Part shown: positions 25,300 through 33,178 of the stretch, one piece after another
How positions within the stretch are numbered: the first letter of the stretch is position 1
Layout of the letters: each line of letters opens with the position of its first letter
From: Candidatus Hydrogenedentota bacterium
GTDB taxonomy: Bacteria > Hydrogenedentota > Hydrogenedentia > Hydrogenedentales > JAGMZX01
Direction of reading: 5' to 3'
Assembly (NCBI GenBank): GCA_029556545.1
Contig: JAKQEQ010000105.1
Span: 1 to 48,419, forward strand
Length of the DNA: 48,419 bases
Translations under genes and position numbers: made by a program
The notes under the pieces: generated by a model
Seen by the model: only the letters and a program-made list of their open reading frames with translations
Told to the model about the DNA's origin: nothing
Databases searched by the model: none

Positions 25300-26415
25300 T
25301 CAGTAGACGCACTCCCTGGCGGCATCGGCAAAGGCCTGAAGCTTTTCGGGCGCGGCATCGAAGAAGTGGTCGCTCAGCGAGCAGACGTAGCCGCCTTCGT
25401 AGCCGACCTTCTCAAACAGCAGGCGAACCGCGGCCCGAATCTGTTCCGCCGTGCCCTCGGTGACGACGTTGAACTGGTCCATGCCGCCGATGAGCGCCAG
25501 TCGATTGCCGATCTTGGCCTTGAACTCCCACGGCTGCTGGTTGCCGCCGATGCCCGGCGGCGCAAGTGTTTCGGACACATCGCAGCCGTTCGCGACGATC
25601 ATCTCCTCGATGCCCAAGGTGCCTCCGCAGGTGTGATACGTGACCAGGAATCCGAGGTCATGCAAGGCGTCGTGCATGGCCCGATCGTATGGAAGGCAGA
25701 ATTCCCAATGAATGGCGGGCGAGACCACGGTCGACGATCCGGCGCCCCCGCCCGTCTCGATGAGGTCGAAACGCGCCCCCTTCAGCGATTCAATGAACCG
25801 CAACTTCTTGTCGAGCAGCACGCGCAGAAACGCGTGCGTCCAATCGGGCTTTTCAAGGCACGCCAGGATGAGGTCGTTGACGTCCATGAGACAGCACGCA
25901 TGCTGCCAGCAACCGGCCTGATCGCCCCAGACGAATCCGCGCAGGATGCCCGCGTCCCCCACTTCGTTATAGCGCTTCGCCACGGGCCTTGGGTCCAGGG
26001 CGGGGACGGGCATGTATTTGCGGATGAGTTCGATGTCATCGTCGTGTTTGACGAGATACTCGGTAATCCAGGTCGTCCTGCGGTCGCCCGCGGTCTTATA
26101 GGTGAGCGCGCCTTCCGGCGTATGAATGGTGTGATGGCTTATGCGGTTGTCCGGGGCGTCGCTGACCACGGTTACTTCGTCGCGCCACTGGGCCGTCGAG
26201 AACTTGGTGTAATCGGCGTCAACAAGCCAGAACTGCCCCATGTCCTGGAAGTATTGAATTTGGGCGTCCATCCCGAAGCGGGCGAACGCTTCGAGATCGC
26301 TGATCCCGCCCAGGTACGTGTCGAGATGATACCCCTGCCACTGGTGTACCGAAACCGGGAGCCGGTCGGGTCTGCCGCGGCGCAGCGCGCACAACAAGCG
26401 ATCTTTGCCGCTCAT
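25300..26415 (-). CDS. Uroporphyrinogen-decarboxylase-like protein (MtaA/CmuA type), copy 2
   Basis: 371 residues. The ATG at 26415 overlaps the stop of the mutarotase gene as TGATG, so translation is probably coupled. The UroD fold is indicated by GKDRLLCALRRGRPDRLPV at the start and the barrel segments YHTCGGTLGIEEMI (about 250) and LIGGMDQFNVVTEG. H-x-C in YHTCG plus a later Cys in GGYVCSLSDH (about 350) match the zinc site of corrinoid methyltransferases (H-x-C-x(n)-C). It is therefore more likely a methyltransferase-like or sugar-acid enzyme than a heme-pathway decarboxylase. The actual reaction is unknown. Confidence 0.75.
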   Translation of the reverse strand: MSGKDRLLCALRRGRPDRLPVSVHQWQGYHLDTYLGGISDLEAFARFGMDAQIQYFQDMGQFWLVDADYTKFSTAQWRDEVTVVSDAPDNRISHHTIHTPEGALTYKTAGDRRTTWITEYLVKHDDDIELIRKYMPVPALDPRPVAKRYNEVGDAGILRGFVWGDQAGCWQHACCLMDVNDLILACLEKPDWTHAFLRVLLDKKLRFIESLKGARFDLIETGGGAGSSTVVSPAIHWEFCLPYDRAMHDALHDLGFLVTYHTCGGTLGIEEMIVANGCDVSETLAPPGIGGNQQPWEFKAKIGNRLALIGGMDQFNVVTEGTAEQIRAAVRLLFEKVGYEGGYVCSLSDHFFDAAPEKLQAFADAARECVY

Positions 26416-26738
26416 CAGTCGCAATGAAACACCTCCCGCATGTCGGCCCACCATTCGCCGTCCGCGCGCGTCTCAAGCGGTTCCTGGCAGGGCTTGCACA
26501 CCGCCCACCAGCGCTGCGTGACGGGGTCCGCCGCCATCCGCGCCATGTCGGCCTCGAAGTCATCGCCCACGTACTCGAAATAACTGAAGAGCAGGCCGTC
26601 CTTGTGGTAAATCGAGTAATTGCGGATATTGCACTCGCGGATCATCCGCAGCACTTCCGGCCATACGGTCGCGTGGAGCCGCACGTACTCCTCGAATTTC
26701 TCCGGGCGCACCCGGATCACGGAACCGTAGCGCTTCAT
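26415..26738 (-). CDS. rhaM: L-rhamnose mutarotase
   Basis: 107 residues, the usual length. It interconverts alpha and beta anomers of L-rhamnose in the cytoplasm. The sequence aligns with E. coli RhaM by eye: Y18, H22 and Y41 fall at the same numbers as the E. coli active-site residues, and QRWW (76-79) matches the conserved tryptophan pair. It is sandwiched between two UroD-like genes, 3 bases after the upstream one and overlapping the downstream one, so all three form one operon. With the alpha-L-rhamnosidase gene at 15.4-18.4 kb this supports rhamnose use. Confidence 0.88.
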   Translation of the reverse strand: MKRYGSVIRVRPEKFEEYVRLHATVWPEVLRMIRECNIRNYSIYHKDGLLFSYFEYVGDDFEADMARMAADPVTQRWWAVCKPCQEPLETRADGEWWADMREVFHCD

Positions 26739-26741
26739 GGG

Positions 26742-27908
26742 TTATCTCCCGATTTCGCCGAGGTCCAGGTCGAATTCGCCGAGGTCCAGCGGATACTTCC
26801 CGTATTCGCGCACGAGTTGCACCACGTAGTCGTAGGTCGCGGGCGCGACGTTGTCCGGCACCGAATGGTCCGACTGCGGGATGTATCCGCCCCCCTTGGC
26901 CGCATTGAGTTTCGTCAGTACTTCTCGCCGTACCTTTTCGCGATCGTTTGTCGCGAGGACGACGACATCGATGTTCCCGTTGAACGCCCAGCGTTTGCCG
27001 AAATGCCTCTCGAGGGCGACCACGTTCAGGCCCGCCTTGGCCTCCAACGGATTGTATGCGTCTATCCCCGCCTCGATCATGTCCTCGAAGACGGCCGAGG
27101 CGTTGCCGCAGCCGTGATAGACGGCTTTCAGGCCCGCAGCGTGGATCGCGTCGCAGATTCTTCTTACTTGCGGCTTGTAGACCTCGCGCCAGTACGCCGG
27201 CGAGAAAAACATGCCGCGGTCATACGCGATGTCGCCCCAGACGTACAGCCCCGAGAGCCGCCCCTTCGCGGCCGCAACCTGCCCCTCGACAATACCGACC
27301 AGAAAGTCCCCGAGCCGCTCGATAAACCGGGCGACGCGCGCGGGGTCTTCGCCCAGCTTCAGCAGCACGTTCTCCGTGCCCATGATCCGCCAGATCATCT
27401 CGTGCGGCTCGCACACGCTCCCGAAGACGCAGAAATCGTCCGCATAGGCGTTCACGCGGTCGATGAACGACGGCAGGTTGAGGTTCAATTCGTCCCCCAC
27501 GCTGTTGATCTGGTCGTCGACGGCGGCGAAGAAGCGCCGCTCGTCCTTCGGGTCGTCAAACCGGAAGGCGTCCATCTGATCGAAGGTCTTCGTATCGAAG
27601 TCCGCGTAATGCGGCATGGGATAGGTGTGACGCCGCTCGATGGTCGCGCCGAACCCCGTCTTGACCACCTTTCGGTCCGGCGTGTTTTCCAGCACCTCGA
27701 TCCCGGTGATGTGGGGGTCCATATTGGGGTTGATCACGATCAGGTCGAGGTCCCAATAACGATACGGATCGAAATCGTCGCCCACCGGCAACTCCGCTTT
27801 CGCGCGCCGCAGGAAATTCGTCCAGAAGAACTCGCCGATAGGGACGCGGTCCGCCTCGCGATGCTCGATCGCCGCCATCACCCGCGAAATCTTGGCCTGT
27901 GCCTTCAT
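26742..27908 (-). CDS. Uroporphyrinogen-decarboxylase-like protein, copy 1
   Basis: 388 residues from the ATG at 27908 (GAGGG about 8 bases upstream), first gene of the operon with the mutarotase. The UroD fold is marked by RVMAAIEHREADRVPIGEFF, FGSVCEPHEMIW (about 150) and the barrel strand VYHGCGNASAVF (about 275) with the H-x-C pair of zinc-dependent methyltransferases. Where the second copy has VCSLSDH, this one has IPQSDH, so the third zinc ligand seems absent. The two copies share little beyond the fold and are old paralogues. Function unknown; a role in sugar or C1 metabolism is inferred from the neighbour. Confidence 0.72.
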   Translation of the reverse strand: MKAQAKISRVMAAIEHREADRVPIGEFFWTNFLRRAKAELPVGDDFDPYRYWDLDLIVINPNMDPHITGIEVLENTPDRKVVKTGFGATIERRHTYPMPHYADFDTKTFDQMDAFRFDDPKDERRFFAAVDDQINSVGDELNLNLPSFIDRVNAYADDFCVFGSVCEPHEMIWRIMGTENVLLKLGEDPARVARFIERLGDFLVGIVEGQVAAAKGRLSGLYVWGDIAYDRGMFFSPAYWREVYKPQVRRICDAIHAAGLKAVYHGCGNASAVFEDMIEAGIDAYNPLEAKAGLNVVALERHFGKRWAFNGNIDVVVLATNDREKVRREVLTKLNAAKGGGYIPQSDHSVPDNVAPATYDYVVQLVREYGKYPLDLGEFDLDLGEIGR

Positions 27909-28090
27909 CGTCCGTGCCCTCGAACGGCAACTGTCCCGCGTCCGCCCCGCCGTCAATCCCCCGAGCACATAGGCTACCAGTCCGTTTCGGTCCGGCGCAT
28001 CTTTCCGCCACGCCGTGCCCTGTCAGGCCGAATCGTCGGAAACACGGATCAAGCGGCGCATGCACGCTCCCCGCACTCGGCCTGCGGCTA

Positions 28091-28130
28091 CGCGAACGGT
28101 ACTTCGCGTGCTAATATGAACACGCGAAGT
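28091..28130 (+). promoter_or_regulatory. Extended -10 promoter inside a 10-bp inverted repeat
   Basis: In the 290-bp divergent gap, ACTTCGCGTG (28101-28110) and CACGCGAAGT (28121-28130) form perfect arms separated by 10 bases. The spacer contains an extended -10, TGcTAATAT (28109-28117), oriented towards the sialidase-like gene. A third half-site, CGCGAA, lies at 28091-28096 and makes CGCGAA-N6-TTCGCG with 28103-28108. A repressor bound here would cover the -10. The distance to the ATG at 28199 fits a leader of about 75 bases. No -35 was recognised. Confidence 0.6.
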
Positions 28131-28198
28131 GTTCTCCTCGGGCGATGAACCGAGGCCCTCGCCGGATAGGTTCCGAGAACGCCAGGAAAGGACGAAGA

Positions 28199-29305
28199 AT
28201 GAACAGGACAACGTGGACCGTCATGTGCTGCCTGCTCTCGGGCATGATCGTAACGCCCGCCTTCGCGGACGCGGCGCCGGAACTCTGGCTCCACCCCAAG
28301 TGCCGCCCCCTGCCCACCGACACGCTCGGCCCGTTCGTCTCCTTGGGCGACGGGCGCGTCTTCGCCGTCGACGCCGCGAACGCGCTGGTCAGCCCGGACG
28401 AGGGAAAGACCTGGGAGACGTGGCCGCTGTTTCGCGACGGGCAGGACTTCTCAGTGAGCAATGAACGCGCCCTGCTGCGCACTCGCCACGGCGCGATCAT
28501 CCTCGCGTTCATGAACATGCGCGAGAGGGACTGGCGATGGAATTCGGATCGTCACGACGCCGACCCGGGGACGCGGCTGCCCAATTACGTAATGCGGAGT
28601 CTCGATGACGGCAAGACCTGGACCGCCCCCGAGAAACTCCATGACGATTGGACCGGATGCGTGCGCAACATGATTCAGACCCGCGACGGCCGCGTCGTCT
28701 TCACCTCCATGCGCCTCCTGAACAATCCGGGCCGCCATGCCGCCTTGACCTATGCCTCCACCGACGACGGCGCGACCTGGAACCCCAGCAACCTCATCGA
28801 CCTTGGCGGCAACGGCCATCACGATGGGGCCATCGAGGCGACCGCCGTGGAACTGCGCGACGGTCGACTCTGGAAACTGATCCGGACCAATCTCGGCGTA
28901 TTCTGGCAGGCCTATTCGGATGACGGTGTGTACTGGCGGACGATGTCGCCGACGACCATCGACGCCAGCAGCGCCCCCGGCCAGTTACAGCGTCTCGACA
29001 GCGGACGCCTGCTTCTCGTCTGGAACCGGCGTTTTCCCGAAGGCCGGAACGACTACCCGCTGACCGGCGGCGATTGCGAGTGGTCCGAAACGCCCGTGAG
29101 CAACCATCGGGGCGAGTTGTCCGTCGCCTTCTCCGAGGACGACGGCGCCACGTGGACCCCGCCCGTGGTTATCGCGCGGCAGCCGGGAAAGAGCCTCGCG
29201 TATCCGTATGTGTACGAGCGGCGGCCCGGCGAAGTCTGGATTACCACGATGCAGGGCGGCGTGCGCGTCGCCATCCAGGAGACGGACTTCCTCTCCGGTT
29301 CGTGA
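28199..29305 (+). CDS. Secreted sialidase-like BNR-repeat protein
   Basis: 368 residues from the ATG at 28199, which has AGGAAAGGA upstream and leads into the signal peptide TTWTVMCCLLSGMIVTPAFA. Five Asp-box (BNR) motifs are visible: SPDEGKTW, SLDDGKTW, STDDGATW, SDDGVYW and SEDDGATW. This predicts a six-bladed sialidase-type propeller, about the family's single-domain length. No FRIP motif is seen near the N-terminus, so true sialidase activity is uncertain and another glycosidase or lectin role is possible. A NAL-like lyase lies at 38.9 kb. The gene stands under the palindromic promoter upstream. Confidence 0.75.
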   Translation: MNRTTWTVMCCLLSGMIVTPAFADAAPELWLHPKCRPLPTDTLGPFVSLGDGRVFAVDAANALVSPDEGKTWETWPLFRDGQDFSVSNERALLRTRHGAIILAFMNMRERDWRWNSDRHDADPGTRLPNYVMRSLDDGKTWTAPEKLHDDWTGCVRNMIQTRDGRVVFTSMRLLNNPGRHAALTYASTDDGATWNPSNLIDLGGNGHHDGAIEATAVELRDGRLWKLIRTNLGVFWQAYSDDGVYWRTMSPTTIDASSAPGQLQRLDSGRLLLVWNRRFPEGRNDYPLTGGDCEWSETPVSNHRGELSVAFSEDDGATWTPPVVIARQPGKSLAYPYVYERRPGEVWITTMQGGVRVAIQETDFLSGS

Positions 29306-29669
29306 GATTCAGCAACCACCCGTAGAACCGGTGGTATGAGGAAGGCCCCATAAAGGAGCCAAAGAACCGATTTCGTGCTCGTGCTCGTAATCGTAATCGT
29401 GCTCATAATCGAGTCTTCCGCTCGTGCAAGTGAACGAGCAAGAGCACGACAACGAGTCGGACTCCCGATTACGAGCACGAAATATTACGCGGGAACGGCA
29501 GAGCCTGATGAATTCTCACCGGCAGAGCCGGTGGATTAGCTTTGATTCATAGTTTTGGGAGATGGCGAAACATGTTGGGAACCTTGCCTCACGCGCCTCG
29601 TCCATGCGCTTCGCGTGGCCCAAGGCGCGCGCGGCTTCTGCACAACGTGTGAATCGAAGGGAACGTCTA
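29306..29669. other. 364-bp region with repeats and no convincing gene
   Basis: It contains the hexamer palindrome at 29370-29483 and a 6-bp hairpin CACCGG-CAGAG-CCGGTG at 29517-29533. CGGCAGAGCC occurs twice (about 29495 and 29520). An ATG at 29562 opens the downstream frame, but the paralogue alignment places the real start at 29670. Confidence 0.5.
29370..29483. repeat. Palindromic array of CGTGCT/CGTAAT hexamers
   Basis: The left edge ATTTCGTGCTC(GTGCTC)GTAATCG (29370-29393) is matched by the complement CGATTACGAGCACGAAAT at 29466-29483, with one extra hexamer on the left. Internal units GTAATC and GTGCTC continue in between, and GCTCGT/ACGAGC makes an inner stem near 29411-29430. On the minus strand one frame would read as alternating Asp-Tyr-Glu-His, a pattern I recall as a spurious tail in related genomes. 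It may be a small mobile palindrome or a transcript end. Confidence 0.6.
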
Positions 29670-30101
29670 TTGGCGGCAGCCGATTTCTATTTCGCGATTA
29701 ACGCGACCTTCCGCTTCATTCTTCAGAACTACGGAGAAGAGGCTTTGCACCGCTACTGGCGCGCCCTGGGCGCGGAGTATTACGCGCCGCTGGCCGATCG
29801 CTTCCGTACCGGCGGACTCGACGAGGTCGCGCGCTATTGGACCGCATTCTTCGCGGCGGAGCCGGGCGGTGACGTGTCGGTCGCGCGGGAAAAGGACGAA
29901 GTGATCCTCACCGTTCGGGAATGTCCCGCCATCCGGTGGCTGAGGCTGCACAATCGCGAAATCTGCCCGGGGTATTGTCAACACTGCCGCCATGTGTCCA
30001 CGGCCATCGCCGAAAATGCCGGTATGCGCTTCACATTGACCGGCGGCGGCGGAACGTGCGAACAGACTTTCAGCCTCCGTGATGGAGAGTCTCCGGCATG
30101 A
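29670..30101 (+). CDS. Small protein with four-cysteine motif, paralogue A (ATC-hydrolase-like)
   Basis: 143 residues from a TTG at 29670, chosen for AAGGGA 8 bases upstream and because the start then aligns with paralogue B. Shared with B are F-x(3)-TF/F-x(2)-L-x(3)-YGE-x-AL-x-RYW near the N-terminus, a YW pair near 56, and cysteines at CP (85), YC-x-HC (103, 106) and C130. An additional C99 is specific to A. The pattern vaguely recalls the L-2-amino-thiazoline-4-carboxylic acid hydrolase family, but I cannot confirm this. Four cysteines suggest a metal or redox site. Its stop overlaps the start of B by ATGA, so the two are probably made together. Confidence 0.6.
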   Translation: MAAADFYFAINATFRFILQNYGEEALHRYWRALGAEYYAPLADRFRTGGLDEVARYWTAFFAAEPGGDVSVAREKDEVILTVRECPAIRWLRLHNREICPGYCQHCRHVSTAIAENAGMRFTLTGGGGTCEQTFSLRDGESPA

Positions 30102-30667
30102 TCGGCGTGCAGGATTTTTGCGGCCATTACGACTGGACCTTCGCGTATCTCCGGCACACCTACGGCGAGGCGGCCCTGCAACGGTACTGGGCCGAGGCAA
30201 TCGCCTTCGATTCGCAGCGGCACGCCTATGAACTCATCCGCGACAAGGGATTCGACGGGATGGAGGCGTACTGGGGACACACCCTGACCCAGGAGGAGGC
30301 CGGGTACGCCATCACGCGCACGGAGGACGTGTTCCGCATCGACATGCACGACTGTCCGTCGAAGGGCTTCCTGATCGAAAACGGGCTGGCGGCCTATGAC
30401 GACTACTGCGCCCATTGCATGGGCTGGATCGGCCCGGTGGCGCAGCGCGCGGGATTCACCATCGATCATGAACACAACCACCGCGGCCAGTGCTGGTGGC
30501 AACTCTATCGCCCGGACGAAGCCGCGGACTTGAATGCCGCGCGCGCGAAGGCGGGCGACAAAAACGTCGAATTACGGCCCGACTGGCGGCGCGGGGATCG
30601 CCACGTCTACCGGCAGTGCCGCCAGATGCCGCCGGAACACGAAGACAGTCCCGACGCTGCGACATGA
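30098..30667 (+). CDS. Small protein with four-cysteine motif, paralogue B
   Basis: 189 residues. The ATG at 30098 overlaps the stop of paralogue A (ATGA), indicating coupled translation. Matches to A: YGEAALQRYW (about 22), MEAYW (55), DCP (86), YCAHC (104, 107), a following IAxxAG-like helix (VAQRAGF) and C132 in RGQCWW. B has a hydrophilic C-terminal extension of about 45 residues rich in Arg. No signal peptide or membrane helix, so cytoplasmic. No function is assigned. The pair may form a heterodimer, inferred from paralogy and coupling. The gene ends one base before the convergent symporter gene. Confidence 0.62.
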   Translation: MIGVQDFCGHYDWTFAYLRHTYGEAALQRYWAEAIAFDSQRHAYELIRDKGFDGMEAYWGHTLTQEEAGYAITRTEDVFRIDMHDCPSKGFLIENGLAAYDDYCAHCMGWIGPVAQRAGFTIDHEHNHRGQCWWQLYRPDEAADLNAARAKAGDKNVELRPDWRRGDRHVYRQCRQMPPEHEDSPDAAT

Positions 30668-30668
30668 C

Positions 30669-32156
30669 TCACGCGGTCTTTTCCGAATGCCATATCGTGA
30701 GGGCCGGATTCACCTTTTTCGTCGGGAAGAACACGGCGACCGCCGCGGCAACCGCGATCGTAATCAAGAAGCTTATTGGGAAGTAGTAGACGAAGTGGAC
30801 GGCCGTCGCCCGCTGCACCCAGAGTGTCGTCGGAAGCGCGACGGAAACCCCGGCGATCCATCCCGCGAAAGAACCGCGCTTCGTGAGGATGCCGAGCAGG
30901 AACAGTGCGAGCACCGGCCCGGTGAAGAGACCGAGAAAGGTCTGCGAGGTCTTGACGAGATCGCCGATGCTGGACGCGAAAAAGGCGACGACCGTAGCAA
31001 GGGTTCCAAAGACCAGCGTGAGAATGCGCGCGAGCCGCAGGTCGCGGGCTTCGGTAGCCGCCGTGCGGCGCAACGGTCTCACAAAATCGTTGATTACCAC
31101 GGTGGAGAGACAGTTGATCCCGGAGTCCATGCTCGACATGGCGGCCGCGAAGATGCCCGCGATAATAAGTCCCGATAGACCCCGCGGCAGCGCGTGCATC
31201 ACGTAGTACGGAAACACCTGATCGCCGCGGATGCCGTCGGGAAGAAGTCCCGGCCATGTCTGGTCGTAGGCGAACAGCGCCAGCCCGATGAAGTTCAACA
31301 TGCCGACCACAAACACGGAGATCAGCGCATTGACGACGGTTGCGCGGATCATGGCGGCGAGGTTGCGGCCCGCCATCAGGCGCTGCACGGTCATCTGGTC
31401 CACGCCGTAATCGTGCATGAACTGGAAGAAGTAGGAGATGGCGGCGGCACTGAGGGTCATGTGGGTGAGACTGAAATGCCAATCGCCGAGATTGAGGCGG
31501 CCCTGCGCCGCGCTCACGCTGAGTATCTCGCGCAAGCCGCCGGGAACGTTCATCACCAGCGTCACCGCGACGATGACCGCGCCGCCCACCAGCACGACGA
31601 ACTGACAGACGTCGGTCCAGATGACGGCGGCCAGACCGCCGAGGGCGGTATAGAAGGTGGCCAGCAGGCCCATGCACAGTATCCCGAACCACAGCGGAAT
31701 CCCGGTCACTGCGGACAAGGCCAGCGCGGGCGCGTAAATGACCGTACCCAGCCAGCCGAGTCGCGCGCAAAGGAAAAGCGCCGAGACGCAATAGCGGGCG
31801 GGCGCGCCAAACCGGCGCAGGATATATTCGTAGGAAGTCGTCACGTTGAGCCGCTGATAGAAGGGAAGGAAGAGAAAGATGATGAAGGGCGCGGCAACAG
31901 GCATCATGAGGATGCCGGCATAAGTCGAGATATTCTCGGAATACACAAGGCCCGGCACGCCGATATAGGTGATGGCGCTGGTGATCGTCGCGAAGACGCT
32001 GACCGCGACGGCCCACCACGGCATGTTCCGCCCGGCGAGAAAGAAATCCCGCGTCGTCTTCTGGCGTCCCGCCGTCACAACGCCGACAGACACCATGACG
32101 GCCAGATAGACGCCGAGCACCAGGTAGTTTACAAGCCCAAACGCGTTCTCGTTCAC
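30669..32156 (-). CDS. Sodium:solute symporter (SSS family), second copy
   Basis: 495 residues from a GTG at 32156, with GGAGGAG 5 bases upstream. Family marks are TTRDFFLAGRNMPWWAV near 30, about 13 hydrophobic helices, GGLAAVIWTDVCQF (about 160) and the GLSGLIIAGIFAAAMSSMDS loop region (about 330, cut to GIFAAAMSSMDSGIN). It couples sodium to uptake of a sugar, sialic-acid-like or carboxylate substrate. It is clearly different from the symporter at 21.3 kb. It converges on the cysteine-motif pair and is divergent from the aldo/keto reductase gene, 74 bases away. Confidence 0.88.
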   Translation of the reverse strand: MNENAFGLVNYLVLGVYLAVMVSVGVVTAGRQKTTRDFFLAGRNMPWWAVAVSVFATITSAITYIGVPGLVYSENISTYAGILMMPVAAPFIIFLFLPFYQRLNVTTSYEYILRRFGAPARYCVSALFLCARLGWLGTVIYAPALALSAVTGIPLWFGILCMGLLATFYTALGGLAAVIWTDVCQFVVLVGGAVIVAVTLVMNVPGGLREILSVSAAQGRLNLGDWHFSLTHMTLSAAAISYFFQFMHDYGVDQMTVQRLMAGRNLAAMIRATVVNALISVFVVGMLNFIGLALFAYDQTWPGLLPDGIRGDQVFPYYVMHALPRGLSGLIIAGIFAAAMSSMDSGINCLSTVVINDFVRPLRRTAATEARDLRLARILTLVFGTLATVVAFFASSIGDLVKTSQTFLGLFTGPVLALFLLGILTKRGSFAGWIAGVSVALPTTLWVQRATAVHFVYYFPISFLITIAVAAAVAVFFPTKKVNPALTIWHSEKTA

Positions 32157-32230
32157 ACGGTCTCCTCCCCGCTTGACCAGGCTGTTCCTGTCCCGGCATG
32201 CTCGCACACAATAGCACAAGGCGCGGTTCC

Positions 32231-33148
32231 ATGAACGTGTTTCAACCGGATGCATCGCCGCCCAGGCTCATTCTCGGGACGGCACAGCTCGGCATGCGAT
32301 ACGGGATCGGCAATGTCTCCGGGCAACCCGATCGCGCAACGGCGCGGCGGATCATCGAAGCGGCACTGGAAAACGACATCTTCTACTTCGACACGGCCCA
32401 AGCCTATGGCGAGAGCGAGACCCTGCTCGGCACAATACTTGAGGAACTCGGCGCACTTGCCGAGGCGCGCATTGTCACCAAGCTATCGGCCACGCTTGAC
32501 CCCGCCGCCCCTGCCTGCATCGAGGCCGCCATCGAGGAGTCGCTGAACCGCCTGCGCGCGGACCGGTTGTGGGGCATGTTGATCCATCAGCCCGCCTGGC
32601 TTACTTGTTGGGATTCCGGACTGGGCGATATCCTTGAGCATTACCGGGTACACGGGCGCATCGCCGCGCTCGGCGTCTCGCTCAATACCGTAAACGACGC
32701 GCCCGCCGCACTGGCGCACCCACGGATGGAAATCTTGCAGGCGCCCTGCAACGCGTGGGACCGCCGTATGAAGGACCGTCGTTTCCTCGATGCGGCGCGC
32801 GATCAGGGTCGCCTCTGCTGCATTCGGAGCGTGTATCTTCAGGGGCTTCTCACGATGACACCCGACGCCGTGACCGCGAGACTCCCGGCCGCGCGCGACG
32901 CAGCCACGCGCTGGTGGCGACTCGCCGAAGAGTTCGGCGCGTCGCCCCAGGAACTGGCGATACGCTATGCGCTGACCCTGGAAACGCCGCTGGTCGTCGG
33001 CGCGGAAACGCCCGCGCAAGTGCACGACACCGCGCGCATGGCGAGGCTTGCGCCGCTGACTCCGGATGCCGTCGAGACCATCGCATCCGTCATGGACCCG
33101 GCACTCCACGAAGAAATTCTCGAACCTTGGCGATGGCCGGCGTCGTAA
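32231..33148 (+). CDS. Aldo/keto reductase
   Basis: 305 residues from the ATG at 32231; an in-frame start at 32198 is less likely because family similarity begins at LILGTAQLGMRYG. The catalytic set of the (beta/alpha)8 reductases is seen: D and Y in FYFDTAQAYGES (about 51-60), K in VTKLS (about 81) and H in LIHQP (about 115). The C-terminal LVVGAETPAQVHDT matches the NADP-binding turn of the family. It reduces a carbonyl group with NAD(P)H in the cytoplasm. Substrate unknown; sugar aldehydes are plausible given the neighbours. The start has only a weak ribosome-binding site (AAGG). Confidence 0.82.
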   Translation: MNVFQPDASPPRLILGTAQLGMRYGIGNVSGQPDRATARRIIEAALENDIFYFDTAQAYGESETLLGTILEELGALAEARIVTKLSATLDPAAPACIEAAIEESLNRLRADRLWGMLIHQPAWLTCWDSGLGDILEHYRVHGRIAALGVSLNTVNDAPAALAHPRMEILQAPCNAWDRRMKDRRFLDAARDQGRLCCIRSVYLQGLLTMTPDAVTARLPAARDAATRWWRLAEEFGASPQELAIRYALTLETPLVVGAETPAQVHDTARMARLAPLTPDAVETIASVMDPALHEEILEPWRWPAS

Positions 33149-33178
33149 ACGCCGAAGCGCGCAACAAGGCGCGCGAGA

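Noticed and set aside
25300-27908. UroD-like genes as hemE of heme biosynthesis
   Set aside because: Both have H-x-C motifs of the methyltransferase branch and sit with rhaM; no other heme genes are near.
29562-29669. ATG at 29562 as start of cysteine-motif paralogue A
   Set aside because: The extra 36 residues have no counterpart in paralogue B and no spaced ribosome-binding site. The TTG at 29670 has AAGGGA at the right distance.
30607-32232. 541-codon frame overlapping the second symporter on the same strand
   Set aside because: Arg-rich alternate-frame translation; the other frame has the symporter motifs.
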